Below, piece by piece: positions 1 to 10,752 of a stretch of DNA of 64,000 nt. Location: contig OZ038450.1 of assembly GCA_964036195.1 (NCBI GenBank), forward strand, positions 29,080,794 to 29,144,793, in the 5' to 3' direction. Source of the DNA: Sphaerolaimus hirsutus (lineage: Eukaryota; Nematoda; Chromadorea; Monhysterida; Sphaerolaimidae). Under the pieces are notes generated by a model that was not told the DNA's origin, did no database searches, and worked only from the letters and a program-made list of their open reading frames with translations. The position numbers and the translations under genes are program-made. The stretch's first letter is position 1; each line of letters opens with the position of its first letter.

Positions 1-247
1 GTATAGACTCCTGTAGACTAATATTAGTACGTAGATGGTTTAAACACTGTTCTAACGTGATTCCGACATCGTTTTAACGTGTGTTCTGCACTACGCAGAA
101 CACAAACTGCAGTATTTGTCATGTACGTTAGCTTTACACTCAATCTGGGGGGGGGGTATTTCGAGGGGGGGGGTGATTGTTTCATAGTGGTCTCGAAAGG
201 GGGGGGGCAAACGAGGGGGGTGGGTAGGGTATTTCGAGGAAATACTG
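1..247. repeat. CCGTAT-type TA element, truncated by window start
   Basis: The right half of a repeat whose full copies lie at 7369-7639 and, inverted, at 45292-45743. It shares the segment with the AACGTGTGTTCTGCA motif, the G-tracts and the TTTCATAGTGGTCTCG block, and it ends in GTATTTCGAGGAAATACTG followed by TA. Short open frames here are not genes. Confidence 0.85.
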
Positions 248-455
248 TAGTAGCACTGAATGCATCTGAGTTTACCGGAATAATTTTTTATCCCCATCAA
301 CTGCAGTTGACAAACGCATCATTCCGGTCAACTCAGAATCGTTCAAAACAGATTCACGAGTCTACATAATTTCGCTTGAAAACCAAAGTGTGCAGAAAAG
401 GGCTATCACTACTACACCACACCAAAAAACTCATCTCCACCAAAAGCGACCCAAA

Positions 456-619
456 ATGCGACGGAACCAATCGGCTTCGGGGGCGGGGCGTCGGGACAGG
501 GGCGGCGGGTTGACGCGCGCCAGCAGCAACTTGTCGGTGGCCTCGTCCATGGCTAGCAGCATGTCGAGCGCGAGCAGCGCCTCGGGCGTGGGCAACAGCT
601 TGGCCAGTTCCATTGCTAG
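456..619 (+). CDS. Aldo-keto reductase exon 1
   Basis: Starts at ATG 456 in the context CCAAAATG and encodes an Arg- then Ser/Ala-rich stretch (runs such as SSMASSMSSASSASG). The donor is GCTAG|GTGGGT. It ends with two bases of an Arg codon that is completed exactly by exon 2. The base composition is far more GC-rich than the flanks. Confidence 0.65.
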
Positions 620-3600
620 GTGGGTGGTGGGGGGGGGGGAGAGTGAGGTGGAGACGAGAATGTGGTAGATTTTAGATTTTTTTAAAGACATTTGGTTGAT
701 TTTTCGAATTTTATGGATTACTTAAATTTTATCATAAAATTATTGCATTTTCAAAATTTTCTGGTTTTTCAATTTTACTATTTAAAATACTATTTAATGC
801 TTTACTTGCAGGTTTAAAACATTTGTCGCAGACTCATTTGCACGTTTTTGTGGTTATTTTTGCCACGACGAATAGAAATAGAAATATTTTTAAATCAAGA
901 TTAACATTTTTTGTTGTTGTTTTTGCATGCATTTCCAACCCATCAACATAGCGCGAAAAAAATTCGAAAAGAATTTCGAAACCGAATTTTTCCATTAAAA
1001 AAATCCATTTTTAAGTGTTTATTCTCGCAATTAAATAAAAATCGTCATTCGCTATACACACTACCCAAATCCCCCCCCCCCCCCAGAGAACGCCGTCGCC
1101 GCCAACGCCGGCGCGAGGCCGACTCCGACGACGACGCGACCATGTCGACGGTGAGCTCAGTGTCCGCCTCGAGCAGGGCGTCCGACGACACCGTGCAGGA
1201 CGACAATGACGAGGAGGAGGATGATGATGCTAGTGTAGCTACCAGTACTCCTTCGGTGAGGGGGTAGGGTTAGGGTTCAATTGTAAGGCGCAGTAAGGCG
1301 CCCGGGGCCGAACGACAGCGCTGAGTCTCGCTCCAGGTGACAGTCTCGCACCCTGTAAGATGTCATGTCAAGTGTAATGTTACAAATAACAAAATTTACC
1401 GAACTTTGATACTTCGCATAATATTTGACAAATTTGTATGACATATCGGCGCACCGCACACTGCTAAGTGTAATGGGAAGTTCGGACGATTTTTGCATGG
1501 GTGGAATTCAAAGGCGGAATTAAAAAGATGGGTGGAATAAAAAATCGTCCGAACCGACCCAAATTTCAGTAGTTTTTTAGATGTGTCGTAAATAAAATCG
1601 TCCGAACTGACTTTATAATTCTGCCCGGGTGGAAATAAAAACGTCCGGACCCGATCGTTACACTTTGCAGTGTGCGGTGCGCCTTTGCGTCACATTAGGC
1701 ACTTTATAAATGCAATAAAGCGGCACCTCATCAATTTCCAATCTCCCCCAACCCCCCCCCCCGCAGAAATCGGGTCGCAAATCCAAAAAAAAATCGGGCA
1801 AAACCCTGCGCCCGACAGATTCCCTAACGCCCAGCACCACGGTCCGCTTCAGACCCGACGATCAATGGCAGCCGCCGCCCTTTTATGTGCCCGACTTTCA
1901 CATAGCGGCGAGCATCAAAAAGACTGTTTATAAGAGACTGGGCGATACCCATATTTTGATTTCGAGGTTCAGTTTAGGTGGGTTTGGGTTTTTTTTAATG
2001 CTTTTTGGGTTCTTTTTGGAAATTACGTGATCGTGAACATTCTAAGGAAATAATTACCCCCTCGAATACCCCTCTTAGCCCCCAATAACACAAAATTGCC
2101 GTTGAAACAATAAACACCGGGGTTTTTTTCGAGTATATACGGTGGTTCAACAGTGACACTTTTTATACTGAATATCGCTGCATATTTTAGTTTACTGCCA
2201 GTAAACTAAAAATTTAGTAAAATCGTATAAAACGCTGAATGGCATTTGAGTTTACTGAAATGAAGTGTTCGTCAACTACAGTTGACGGAAGGTAAAAGCA
2301 ACTCATTCCAGTAACCTCAAATGCGTTCAAGGCTGCTGTATGAGTTAACGAAATTGTTAAAATTTCATTAGTAAACTAGTATGCGCAGCGACAAAAAAAA
2401 TTACCGTAAACCCCCAATTTAGGCGGTGCCACATTCGGCGGTCTCTACGGAGAATGTGAAAATGTGACCACAATCGTTAGAGAAGCACTTCGAAATGGGG
2501 TCACTTATTTAGACACAGGATATTGGTATGGACAAGTGAAATCTGAGGAGTTAATAGGGCAGGCTTTGAAGGGCATTCCTAGAAGGGCATATTATATTGG
2601 CACCAAGGTTTTTTATGGTGGATGATTTTTTGTTGGATTTTTTTCTTTGAATTTGGATTTGGAAGAAGTGCCATTTGTTTTGTTTCATTGTGATGATGGT
2701 CAGGTAAACAAATACCGTATTTCCTCGAAATACCCCCCCCCCCCTCAAAATGGGCATTATGAATTTGTGGTCCGGGAAATGCATAACAGATGTTCAAAAC
2801 ACTTACTGTGTTACGTTAGAACATCGTTTATACCATCTACATCGTTATATAAGGCTGACAAAAAATTATAAATGGTGGTTATTGTTGCATGTTTCACGTT
2901 TTTGTCTCAAAAGTTTCACTCTGGAAAAATTAACCCCCCGGGGGGTAATTCAAGGAAATACGGTATATAACTGGACAATTAAATAACAAATAGGATCCCA
3001 CAAATGTCCGGATAGGTATTTACCTACATTTTTAAATATGAATAAAAAAATTGTATTTATAGGTAGGTAGGTATTGATACTGGTTCGTTTAAATAAAACT
3101 TACATAACACGGTAATTACAAATAGCATGCCAAAAGTATGTGGAAATTAATATTTTTGAAAGGAATATTGTTTTTTCATTCTCTTCAGGTTTTTCCACAG
3201 AGATTTAATAATATTTTCTTTTTGGAGAAAAAATAAAAATATCACATTTATAACACTACAGGGTGGCCCATATTTATCTACAAAAAATACACCCTTATTT
3301 TCCCAGGTTGGCCGCTACGAACTCGATTACGCGCGCGTATACGATCTCAGAAGTAAATCCGTCCTGGAATCAATCGAGGAATCGTGTTGGCGCCTGGGTG
3401 TGAAGCACATTGATTTGTGTCAAGTTCAAGTGTCCACGTTTACAATTGGACAGTTAAAGTATGCTACGGTAAGTTGAAAAACGATTGTGTGTGTGAAGGG
3501 TTATCACGAAACCAGTTTGAAAGTTTGAGGCCGCTTCACGATACTTCACTGCAATTACCGCACGCATTTTTCTGTATTTTGTGATTCTGGGATGGAAAGT

Positions 3601-6600
3601 GAAGAGGTTGCACTGTTTCATATGCTAGCCGATTCAAATGCTAGGTAAAAGCACTGATTCATATGCTGAAGTGCTTTGTTTCAAATGCTAATGTGCTATG
3701 ATTCATATGCTGGAAAAAAATGGTTTCATGCCACTAATTATGCACGATTCATATGCCATTTAATGCTACATTTCATATACTCACTCACTCACTATTGTTT
3801 CATACACTTTTTTTACACGTCTCATATGCTGCATTTGTACACACTTGTTATGCCATTTATGTATGCGGCATTTTAAAGGGATTAACCGGATCCCGGTCAT
3901 GCGTCCCCAGCGTCAATCACGATCCCATCCGTCGCTGTGTGTGGTAAGTTTTCAAAGGTGGGATACAAGGTGCACATCTTAAGCCCCCCGAGATAAGGGG
4001 GGTCTATAAAAAGTTGGTCATTTTCCATGGCCGATGTGGACACTGACTTTTGAAGATTGACAAATCGAATTGATACGAAATTTATCACCAGATTTCAATC
4101 ATAGTAGGTTTCCATGGAATTTATGGTAGGTTCTTAGTGTGCTGTCCGTCGAGTATAGGTGTATGGGCATTGGCAATCTATGTATATCAACCTGATCAAA
4201 ATTTCTGTATTTGACCCATACATGGTCAAAATGGACACGTTGCGTCATGATCCACTGCAGATTAATCTGCAAATGACCACGACCATGCAAATATCTTGTG
4301 AAAACAAAAACGGTGATTGGTCAGCGCATTCACGTGACAATGACTGTATAAATACTTAAAGTGACCCTTTTTCCACCCAACCAAAATGAGTATGAAACAA
4401 AAAGTATGGCACATAAATAATAGTACTACAGCATATGAATCGATGCAGTATGGCATTTGAGATGTAGCATTTGGCGAGCATGAAACGATTTTATGCTGGC
4501 ATATGAATCGTAGCTAATTGGCATATGAGGTGATGCTTTACAGCAGCATATGAAACGGTCAGCATATGAAACGGTCTGGCCTCAAAGTGAAGGTAAAATT
4601 GTGTCAGGCGCCTAGTTTGCCTCAGAAAACCGGTGTGAATTGTCCCAGAGAACACTGGCGTCATTAGGTATTTACACAAATATAAGTATACAATCGTGCC
4701 AATGCATTTGGCGCCATTTTGCAAGTTCATCACGCGAGGAAAATTGGCACCATGGCGCCTTTCAAAGAACGTGTGCCATGGTATGCCTATGGCGCTTTTG
4801 GCGCTCTCAAAGGCGCCACCCCCAGCACTATGGCTACATTCCAAGTGCAAATATTTAGTTGTGCTTCATGATGGCAAACAAAAATTTGAATTTTTTTCAA
4901 CTTTTCGAATTTTTTGCAGTTTTTCTTTCACCACTAGAAAACACTTCAAAGTGATTTTTCTAAAAAATTTCGGAAAATTCATAAAAAAGCGCAACTTCAC
5001 AACTTCCCCCAGTTTACCCCCCCCCAACCCAGAGCCGAAATTTCGACCTAGCCCCATCTGAAGCCCTAATAATAGAAGAAACTCTGCCAGCGGTGCACAT
5101 GGCTCGCATGACCGGTCGAGTCAAATGTATTGCACTAACTGGGTACCCCCTGGCCAAAGTTGCATACATTTTGGACAGGTCAACAGTGAAGATTGACGCT
5201 GTAGTCTGCTATGCTAGGGGGACCTTGGCTGATGGGTCTTTGGGGGAGTATATGGCTTATTTTCAGGTGGGTACTTTGAGGGGGTATGGGACTGCGATCA
5301 TACATCAAGCTGTATAGTGTTTGCGGGGTCACAGAAATTGGTCATAAGAAATGTGAAATGACTGGAAAAGATTTTTTCTTTTATGCTGGACGATTTTCAT
5401 GCCATTTGACAAAGTTTGTCTGAAATTTGAAATTTAAAAAATACCTTCACAACAACGAATTTCATTACATCCAGTAGCAGTGTTCTTAATTACATATAAT
5501 TTTCTCATTCATTTTGTTGATTTTCGCCCACCATATTTTGTCAGTGGCATTTTTACAGCGATTGAGAGTGGTAAAATTTGTTGAACCATGCTGATTTACC
5601 GCCCCTCGAATAAATTGTAAAAATAATCCGTAAAATTAAACGCGAGCAAACATAACATTCAACCTTCACCAAGAACCTCACAAAACCCTCCAATCTCAAC
5701 CTCCAACCTCCATCTAACCCCCTACCTCCCAGAGCAAAGGGGTGGCAGTCATAAACGCAGCCCCAACTGGCATGGGTCTACTGACCCCCCAGGGACCCCC
5801 CGCGTGGCACCCCGCACCTGTGGATGTGCGTGATGCATGTGAGGAAGCTGTGGGGTACTGTTTGGTTGGTTTGGGGTGGGGGGGGGGGTTGGAAAAACAC
5901 ATTTTAATGAACCTGTTTTATTAGGGTTTTTTTCATAACCTTCCAAATATTATGAGGGAATATATACACTTAATGAGACAATTCCAAATAGTTAGTGATC
6001 ATAGCCATCCATGAATGTAAGTGAAGCCATGGGATAAAATTATATGTGATGATTTCTGCCAAAAAAACAACAACCAACTTTTGTTGACTCATTATCTCAC
6101 TTGTCTCACAGTCTTAGATCAATTTTCTGGTTGTTAAATTCTTAGGTAAATAATTTCCATAAAACACTCTCCCAAATCCAAACACCCTCCCCACCCCACA
6201 GAAAAAGAAGGTTAACATATGCAAGTTAGCCTGCCACTACAGTATGAACTTCCCTGGTGTGAGCAGCTGTTTAATTGGAGTTCATGGAGTGAGGGTGCTG
6301 TCTGAAAACTTGGAAACTAGCTGGGGTGATTTGGATGAAAAGGAGAAGAAAGTTAGAGATAGGATCATGAGAAGGTTGGTGTGGGTAGGTTTTGTATTTA
6401 GGTGGAGAGAGCTGGCGCCAATTCTACAAGTGTACAAGTGACAAGACAAGTGGCTAGTGCTATATCAAGTTGTGTATGAGTAGAAAGCTCAGTGACAAAT
6501 ATGTTTTTTAGTGCAGGAAATTTTGAACATGAAAATGCTTTTGTCATTAAGTAGTAATTCAACTTGTCACTTCACACACCATTTATGACTTGCCATATCA

Positions 6601-6971
6601 CTTACCACTTTTCTTGCCACTTTACCACTTACAGAACTGGCCTCTGGTTTAGCACCTGTGCAAGCTCACTCTGTAAACTGACTATAAATATAGGAATATG
6701 TTTTTGAATAAAATTTGAAGGATTCAGTTTACAGAGTGAGGTTGCACTGGAAGTAAACCATTACAGTTTCTGCAATCATTCAAAAGTAAGTAAAGTGTAC
6801 ATACATTTCAGCCAATGTAAACATTTCGTAAATCCGAAAAAAATGTACAGATATTTGGACAAACTTGGCAATGCCAACTGGGAGAATCTGCCAATTGAGA
6901 AATATTGGACAAGATTAAAGAAATTGGGTATCAGCAGAAAGGAATTGCCTATTGCATTGCCTATCAGCTAA
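456..6971 (+). CDS. Aldo-keto reductase, L-galactose dehydrogenase-like (nine exons)
   Basis: Predicted NADPH-dependent oxidoreductase of the aldo-keto reductase (beta/alpha)8-barrel family; the physiological substrate is unknown. The exon chain is 456-619, 1087-1255, 1767-1977, 2423-2607, 3307-3429 (or 3468), 5033-5266, 5733-5864, 6202-6374 and 6851-6971. All joins keep phase, giving about 503 residues. Residues 1 to about 145 are a Ser/Arg/Asp-rich extension not expected in the family. The barrel begins near residue 160 with KRLGDT, then SLGGATFGGLYG, the catalytic Asp/Tyr segment DTGYWYG and the Lys in YYIGTKVGRYE. The usual active-site His after IDL.QV appears as Gln (QVQ). Later segments EETLPAV, GYPL, VINAAPTGMGLLTPQGPP and a C-terminal YLDKLGNANW follow the L-galactose dehydrogenase-like group. 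The ATG at 456 is the first in the exon, but an upstream exon cannot be excluded. Confidence 0.85.
1087..1255 (+). CDS. Aldo-keto reductase exon 2
   Basis: A pyrimidine tract of about 14 Cs precedes CCAG|A and the donor is TTCG|GTGAGG. It encodes ERRRRQRRREADSDDD, then a Ser-rich and a DNDEEEDDD acidic stretch: a charged, probably disordered segment that could be a nuclear-localisation-like or linker region. The function is not recognised. Confidence 0.65.
1767..1977 (+). CDS. Aldo-keto reductase exon 3 (barrel start)
   Basis: The acceptor is CCCGCAG|AAATCG and the donor is GTTTAG|GTGGG. A Lys-rich N-terminal part (KSGRKSKKKSGK) leads into WQPPPFYVPDF and then KKTVYKRLGDTHILISRFSL, the first strand of the barrel. 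The last base combines with exon 4 to form the Gly-Gly pair typical of the family. Confidence 0.8.
2140..2396. repeat. GTTTACT/AGTAAAC foldback repeat, copy 1
   Basis: Contains paired blocks TTTAGTTTACTG / CAGTAAACTAAA and a central CAACTACAGTTGACGG, and ends TAGTAAACTAGTATGCGCAGCGACA. A related copy lies at 8090-8345 (TGTCGCTGCACACACTAGTTTAC ... GTTTACTGACAGC). It lies in aldo-keto reductase intron 3. Confidence 0.6.
2423..2607 (+). CDS. Aldo-keto reductase exon 4 (catalytic Asp/Tyr)
   Basis: Encodes GGATFGGLYGECENVTTIVREAL, then the DTGYWYGQ motif carrying the conserved Asp and catalytic Tyr, and then SEELIGQAL and IPRRAYYIGTK, whose Lys is the conserved active-site lysine. The acceptor is AATTTAG|GC and the donor is CCAAG|GTTTTT. 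Confidence 0.9.
2715..2963. repeat. CCGTAT-type TA element (249 bp)
   Basis: Begins CCGTATTTCCTCGAAATACC and ends GGTAATTCAAGGAAATACGG, flanked on both sides by TA. It is nearly the same as the copy at 26971-27211, sharing GGTCCGGGAAATGCATAACA and TTATAAATGGTGGTTA. It sits in aldo-keto reductase intron 4. Confidence 0.88.
3307..3429 (+). CDS. Aldo-keto reductase exon 5
   Basis: Encodes VGRYELDYARVYDLRSKSV..SIEESCWRLGVKHIDLCQVQ. The acceptor is TTTCCCAG|GTTGGC. Two donors keep the frame: 3430 (CAA|GTGTCC) and 3469 (ACG|GTAAGT). The first gives a length closer to the family; the second has the stronger splice consensus and adds 13 residues. At the position of the conserved catalytic His this exon has CAA (Gln). 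Confidence 0.85.
3521..4592. repeat. Long imperfect foldback with CATATG-rich arms
   Basis: The left arm has TTTGAGGCC and repeated TTCATATGCTA; the right arm has GCATATGAAACGG and GGCCTCAAA. The repeats are complementary, so the single strand could fold over about 1 kb. It fills most of aldo-keto reductase intron 5. No coding potential is seen. Confidence 0.65.
4690..4830. repeat. GGCGCC-rich repeat fragment
   Basis: Contains TTTGGCGCCATTTTG, CACCATGGCGCCTTTC and CTATGGCGCTTTTGGCGC, resembling the interiors of the TAGTGATG elements at 17627-17832 and 42444-44034. No terminal repeats could be placed. Confidence 0.5.
5033..5266 (+). CDS. Aldo-keto reductase exon 6
   Basis: Encodes the NFDLAPSEALIIEETLPAV helix, the ALTGYPL strand, then STVKIDAVVCYARGTL and EYMAYFQ, all typical of the central barrel in this group. 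The acceptor is CAACCCAG|AGCC and the donor is TTTCAG|GTGGGT. Confidence 0.9.
5733..5864 (+). CDS. Aldo-keto reductase exon 7
   Basis: Encodes SKGVAVINAAPTGMGLLTPQ followed by GPPAWHPAPVDVRDACEEAVGYC. The N-A-(S/A)-P...GLLT...GPP.WHPA series is a strong signature of L-galactose-dehydrogenase-like aldo-keto reductases. The donor TTTG|GTTGGT keeps phase 0. Confidence 0.93.
6202..6374 (+). CDS. Aldo-keto reductase exon 8
   Basis: Encodes KKKVNICKLACHYSMNFPGV, SSCLIGVHGVRVLSENLETS and a charged helix DEKEKKVRDRIMR. This matches the late-barrel segment that binds the cofactor adenosine end in the family. The acceptor is CCCACAG|AAA and the donor is GAGAAG|GTTGGT. Confidence 0.9.
6411..6647. repeat. 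Foldback family B copy (CTGG..CAATTCT / AGAACTGGCC)
   Basis: Starts GCTGGCGCCAATTCTACAAG and ends CCACTTACAGAACTGGCCTC, with inner blocks of AGTGACAAG facing CTTGTCACT. It is related to the elements at 10750-10974 and 39748-39968. It starts about 36 bp inside aldo-keto reductase intron 8. Confidence 0.6.
6649..6762. repeat. Short hairpin repeat
   Basis: The arms CAAGCTCACTCTGTAAACTG and CAGTTTACAGAGTGAGGTTG are complementary over about 20 bp and are separated by a short AT-rich loop. This is probably a miniature foldback element in intron 8. Confidence 0.65.
6851..6971 (+). CDS. Aldo-keto reductase exon 9 (terminal)
   Basis: The acceptor TGTACAG|ATATTT completes the split Arg codon. It encodes RYLDKLGNANWENLPIEKYW, then TRLKKLGISRKELPIALPIS and a TAA stop. 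No clear AATAAA follows within 100 bp. Confidence 0.8.
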
Positions 6972-7368
6972 AATACAAATTTTCATGATAATGAATCAAA
7001 CACACAAACTTGTCACTTGTCATTGTTCTGCCTGTCTACCTTCATTTTTCAGTTTATTTAGTCACCACCCCTCATGATATTTGGTTATGCAAATTTTCAC
7101 ATTTTTGTCAATTGTGAATGTTTTTAATACACATAGTTTGTGTACAATTTGTTCAAACTTATTTTTACATGTCAATGGAAAACATACTTTGGCATTTTGT
7201 CAATCCCTGTTTATTCATTTTTACAAGATACCAAGTGACAAATATCAGACCGAGTTAAAATTTTCTGGTACACATTTCTTCAATGTGCAAAATTCTGTCT
7301 ATGTTGGCAAGTCACAAGAGGAGTTTCACGTGACTTTAAAAATATTTTCATAGGCTTGTTTTTACTTA

Positions 7369-7639
7369 CCGTATTTCCTCGAAATACCCCCCGGGGGGTA
7401 TTTCGAGGAAATACGGTAGATGGTATGTACACTGTTCTAACGTGACACCGACATTGTTTTAACGTGTGTTCTGCAGTACACAGAACACAAACTACAGTTA
7501 TTGTCATGTACGTTCCCTTTACACTCAATTTGGGGGGGGGGTATTTCGAGGGGGGGGGGGTGATTGTTTCATAGTGGTCCCGAGAGGGGGGGTCAAACGA
7601 GGGGGGGTATTTCGAGGGGGGTATTTCGAGGAAATACGG
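7369..7639. repeat. CCGTAT-type TA element (271 bp) with nested hairpin
   Basis: Begins CCGTATTTCCTCGAAATACC and ends TTTCGAGGAAATACGG, with TA on both sides. The first 55 bases alone form a perfect palindrome (CCCCCC|GGGGGG at the centre), so a second terminal repeat is nested at the left end. The rest matches 1-247. Confidence 0.88.
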
Positions 7640-8089
7640 TAGTTCCAACTTCCAAATTTGGCACTTGAAAAGGTATGGTATTGGTAACCGGAAAGTGAAT
7701 GAATTGAAAGTTCTATAACAAACGTAAAAATATTATAAATCCGTATGTGGAGAAGTTTTGGATGATTCTGTCCCATTTTTTCACTCAAAATCTGTAATTT
7801 TTGCCCATTTTTACTTAATGCATACATCCGGATATCAGCGATTTACAAGTGGCAAGACATTCCCACAGGTCAATGTCTACCTATATCGAATAATAGATGG
7901 AACGCAGCCAAACAAACAAACAAACGCATGGCGAGATTTAAAGTCGCCACTTGTCACAAACGTTTCGCACGATCGCCAATCAAATAAATACCTTTATGAT
8001 ACCACACTTTAGAGTAAAATCTACCGTATCCCATCTGAATAAAAACCCAAACACTTGTATTTTTCATCACGTTGCATCACTCTCCCGTG

Positions 8090-8345
8090 TCGCTGCACAC
8101 ACTAGTTTACTAATGAGATTAAAAAATTGAGCAGGTTCATGATGAATCAGCCTTGAAGACATTTGAGTTTACTGGAATGACTTATTTTTCACTCTGTCAA
8201 CTGCAGTTGACGACCACCGAATTCCAGTCAAGTTAAATTCCATTTAAAGTTGATTTCTGGGTATATCAAATTTTTAGTTTACTGACAGCAAACTAGCGTG
8301 TCTACTAGTAATCTAGGTGCACTGTGCACATTTTTCACGTGACTT
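8090..8345. repeat. GTTTACT/AGTAAAC foldback repeat, copy 2
   Basis: Partner of 2140-2396. It has TAGTTTACTAATGAG at the left, a central CAACTGCAGTTGACG and TTTTAGTTTACTGACAGC at the right. Confidence 0.55.
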
Positions 8346-10095
8346 CATTCATCAAAATACGGTAGCACAAACGTACAACGTGCAGTGCGGTCAACGTAAA
8401 TGGGAAATCGACCGACACTCGAAGAATAAGCAATAAAACATGCCCGACGAAAACGTCGTAAAGTTACCGATTTGCGGACAATATCTACAGCCAATTTCGC
8501 ACGTCACCGTGTTGTGTTAAAAGTGTAACGGGGGCCGGTTTGAATTTGCCCGATTTTTCGGGCAAATTCTTATCCGACGCGGTTTAAGTGGAGAATGTGG
8601 AACAAATTTGTCAAGAGTGATGAAACTGTAACGTGGCGGTGTGCCCGTCAAGATTTTCATCTTTTGTCGTGCATTTTATAGGTAACACGTGGCAGTTTTA
8701 TCTGGCATTTTACACTTGACATTTTACATGACATTACATTCAATTTAACAGGGTGAAGGAACTGGCTCCTAGGATGTCTGGGTTTCTAACCCTTAGTAAT
8801 AAATAAAATAACTGGAGATTTAATTTTTATTGGCAATGTTCCAAGTTCATAAAAAATCCACCCTATTTTAATTTCTCAAAATGATGTCTAGGTAATTTAA
8901 ATCAGACGCCTTAATAAATATTAGGAAACAAGTCGTGTAGCAAGTCGAATCAAGTGAAACGAGAAACCGTTTGAAGTTGGATAGTATCCAAATTTCGACG
9001 CCAAGTGACACGAAAAGTTGTGACAGGAAAATGCGCGAGTAACAAGGAATACAATTGACAAGTGAAGCTCTGATATTAACACAAAAGAACATGCCAACAA
9101 AGATCCTGTAATTTGTCACTTATCATAACAATCACTTCAAACACATCCTGCCATTCACAACTTTACCTGTCACTTGCCACTTGTCACTTACCACTTGTCA
9201 CGCCACTTGACAAAGTGCCCAGTTGTTCCCCGGGGCGAGACGATTGTCGGCAATTGATTGAATCACTCGGATTTTATGACCGCAAAAGTCGTCGGTGGGT
9301 GGGCCGTAAACTGAGGCATGCGCACAAGTTCTAAATAAATAAATGCGTGTGCATGTGCACGGTTATCCCCAAGTCCGGATAGCATTCTGAAAGTGAGGGA
9401 AATTTGGAAAATAAAATTTAATATCATGACGGAATTTATTTTTAAAAAATGTGATTTTTTTCCAACCTGGCAAGACCTGAAAAATTCATTTTTTAATCAT
9501 CACTGGGATCCAGGACCCTACCTTGTTAGTAAACCTACTTTTGTTTTATCTTATTTTTTAAATAACATTTTCCCCAATAAAAATAGGGATATTTATAAAA
9601 TATAATTCAACGTAATGACAGAATTATTTTCAAAAAATCTCATCAAAAAATATTTTCAGAAAATGCCATCAAAGCACTATGAGAAACTCGGAAAAAACAT
9701 TTAATTATAAAAATTTAAAAAATAAATTTTCTTATCTTTCTAAAACATAAATCCCAAAAACATTTTGGATCTCTAATCCCCACCCAAGCCCATCGGGTTG
9801 AGTCAGCGTGAAGCCCCGCCCACCGAAAATTCTAAGCCACTGCGTAGAGTTGAGATGGGTAACGTTTCTCTGGGCCAATTACCGTATTACCCCCAATTAT
9901 AGGTATAATATACCTTCAATTGATGTCCTAATTTTTTTCTGTACATTCAACTAGAAAGAGAGTAAAAACCTTCTATTGTTTTTACAAGATTTTGCAAATA
10001 TTTAACCAACACTGAACAACAACACAATTGATTTTATCAAAGTGGAATGTAACAAAATTATGTTCTAAAAATTATTTACCATTGAAAAGTATTTA

Positions 10096-10300
10096 CCGTA
10101 TTACCTTGAATTAACCCCCCCTCTTGAATTAACACTCCCCCCTCGAAATACCCCCCTAAAATTCGACTGAGGAAATATAAAAACCCCCTTCGAACTATCC
10201 CCCCCCTCAAATTTTGCTGGCGAAATAATAAACCCCCTGGGGGTAATTTCGAGGTACGTTGCAACAAGAAATCAGGGAACTAGTAATCTAGAATATACGG
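10096..10300. repeat. CCGTAT-type element, diverged
   Basis: Begins CCGTATTACCTTGAATTAAC, has C-tracts mixed with GAATTAA and GAAATA blocks, and ends GAATATACGG before TA. It is most similar to 40041-40454. Confidence 0.7.
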
Positions 10301-10529
10301 TACGCGCAATAAAACAAAGATTGTTTCAAAATGTGATTATCAAACATGCGCAGCGCCTAAACAATTCCCCTCAAGGCAAACCAATGAAAAGAGACCGCAC
10401 ACAACAATTATTCACCTTCTTTATACCATAATAAACGGGCAAAAATTTCACAATCGCGCGAAAAATCGCACTTTTTCAAAATATCGACAAAAATAAAATT
10501 AGCAGCGCGTGCAAAGGGGAGGCGCGACA

Positions 10530-10562
10530 ATGCGACGGAAATCTAATACTATCAAAGTGTGA
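10530..10562 (+). promoter_or_regulatory. Short upstream ORF overlapping the Wnt start
   Basis: An ATG at 10530 opens a ten-codon frame ending in TGA at 10560-10562, whose final A is the first base of the predicted Wnt ATG (TGATG overlap). Upstream ORFs of this kind can lower translation of the main frame. Whether it lies in the mRNA depends on the unknown transcription start. Confidence 0.35.
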
Positions 10563-10752
10563 TGCATGTGGATACCCGGCTGGCGCCCTTTGATGTCGCC
10601 GCGCCGACTGCGACCGCAGCCGCGGCGGCGCTCATCCGTTTATTGCTGATTTTGTGGGTTGAGATTCTTTTCGGACATTTTTTCTTATTTTGTTCTGTTC
10701 AGTGGTCAATGGCTCCAAGCACACTAGTTGAGAACCGAAATTCCTCAAACTG
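10562..10752 (+). CDS. Wnt exon 1 (signal segment)
   Basis: Starts at ATG 10562 and encodes an Ala-rich then strongly hydrophobic stretch ([20 protein letters not shown]) that fits a secretion signal. The donor AACTG|GTGCCGG lies exactly at the left end of a foldback element. The split codon gives Cys when joined to exon 2. The start choice is tentative because signal exons are poorly conserved. Confidence 0.6.

Larger units (their letters stand above)
6972..10095. other. Intergenic stretch, repeats only
   Basis: Lies between the aldo-keto reductase stop and the Wnt start region. It holds the CCGTAT element at 7369-7639, the GTTTAC foldback at 8090-8345 and an ACCGTATCCCATCTGAATAA block at 8023 with a partner ending near 8365. 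It also has TCACTTGCCACTTGTCA-type simple repeats at 9110-9215. A 130-bp segment near 9210-9335 is a little more GC-rich but shows no recognisable protein. Confidence 0.6.

Noticed and set aside
1260-1280. GGGTAGGGTTAGGGTT, telomere-like
   Set aside because: Only two short units just after an exon donor; not a telomeric tract.
9113-9334. Possible exon encoding DDCRQLIESLGFYDRKSRRW
   Set aside because: Slightly GC-rich with exon-like codons, but no splice partner in phase and no recognised family.
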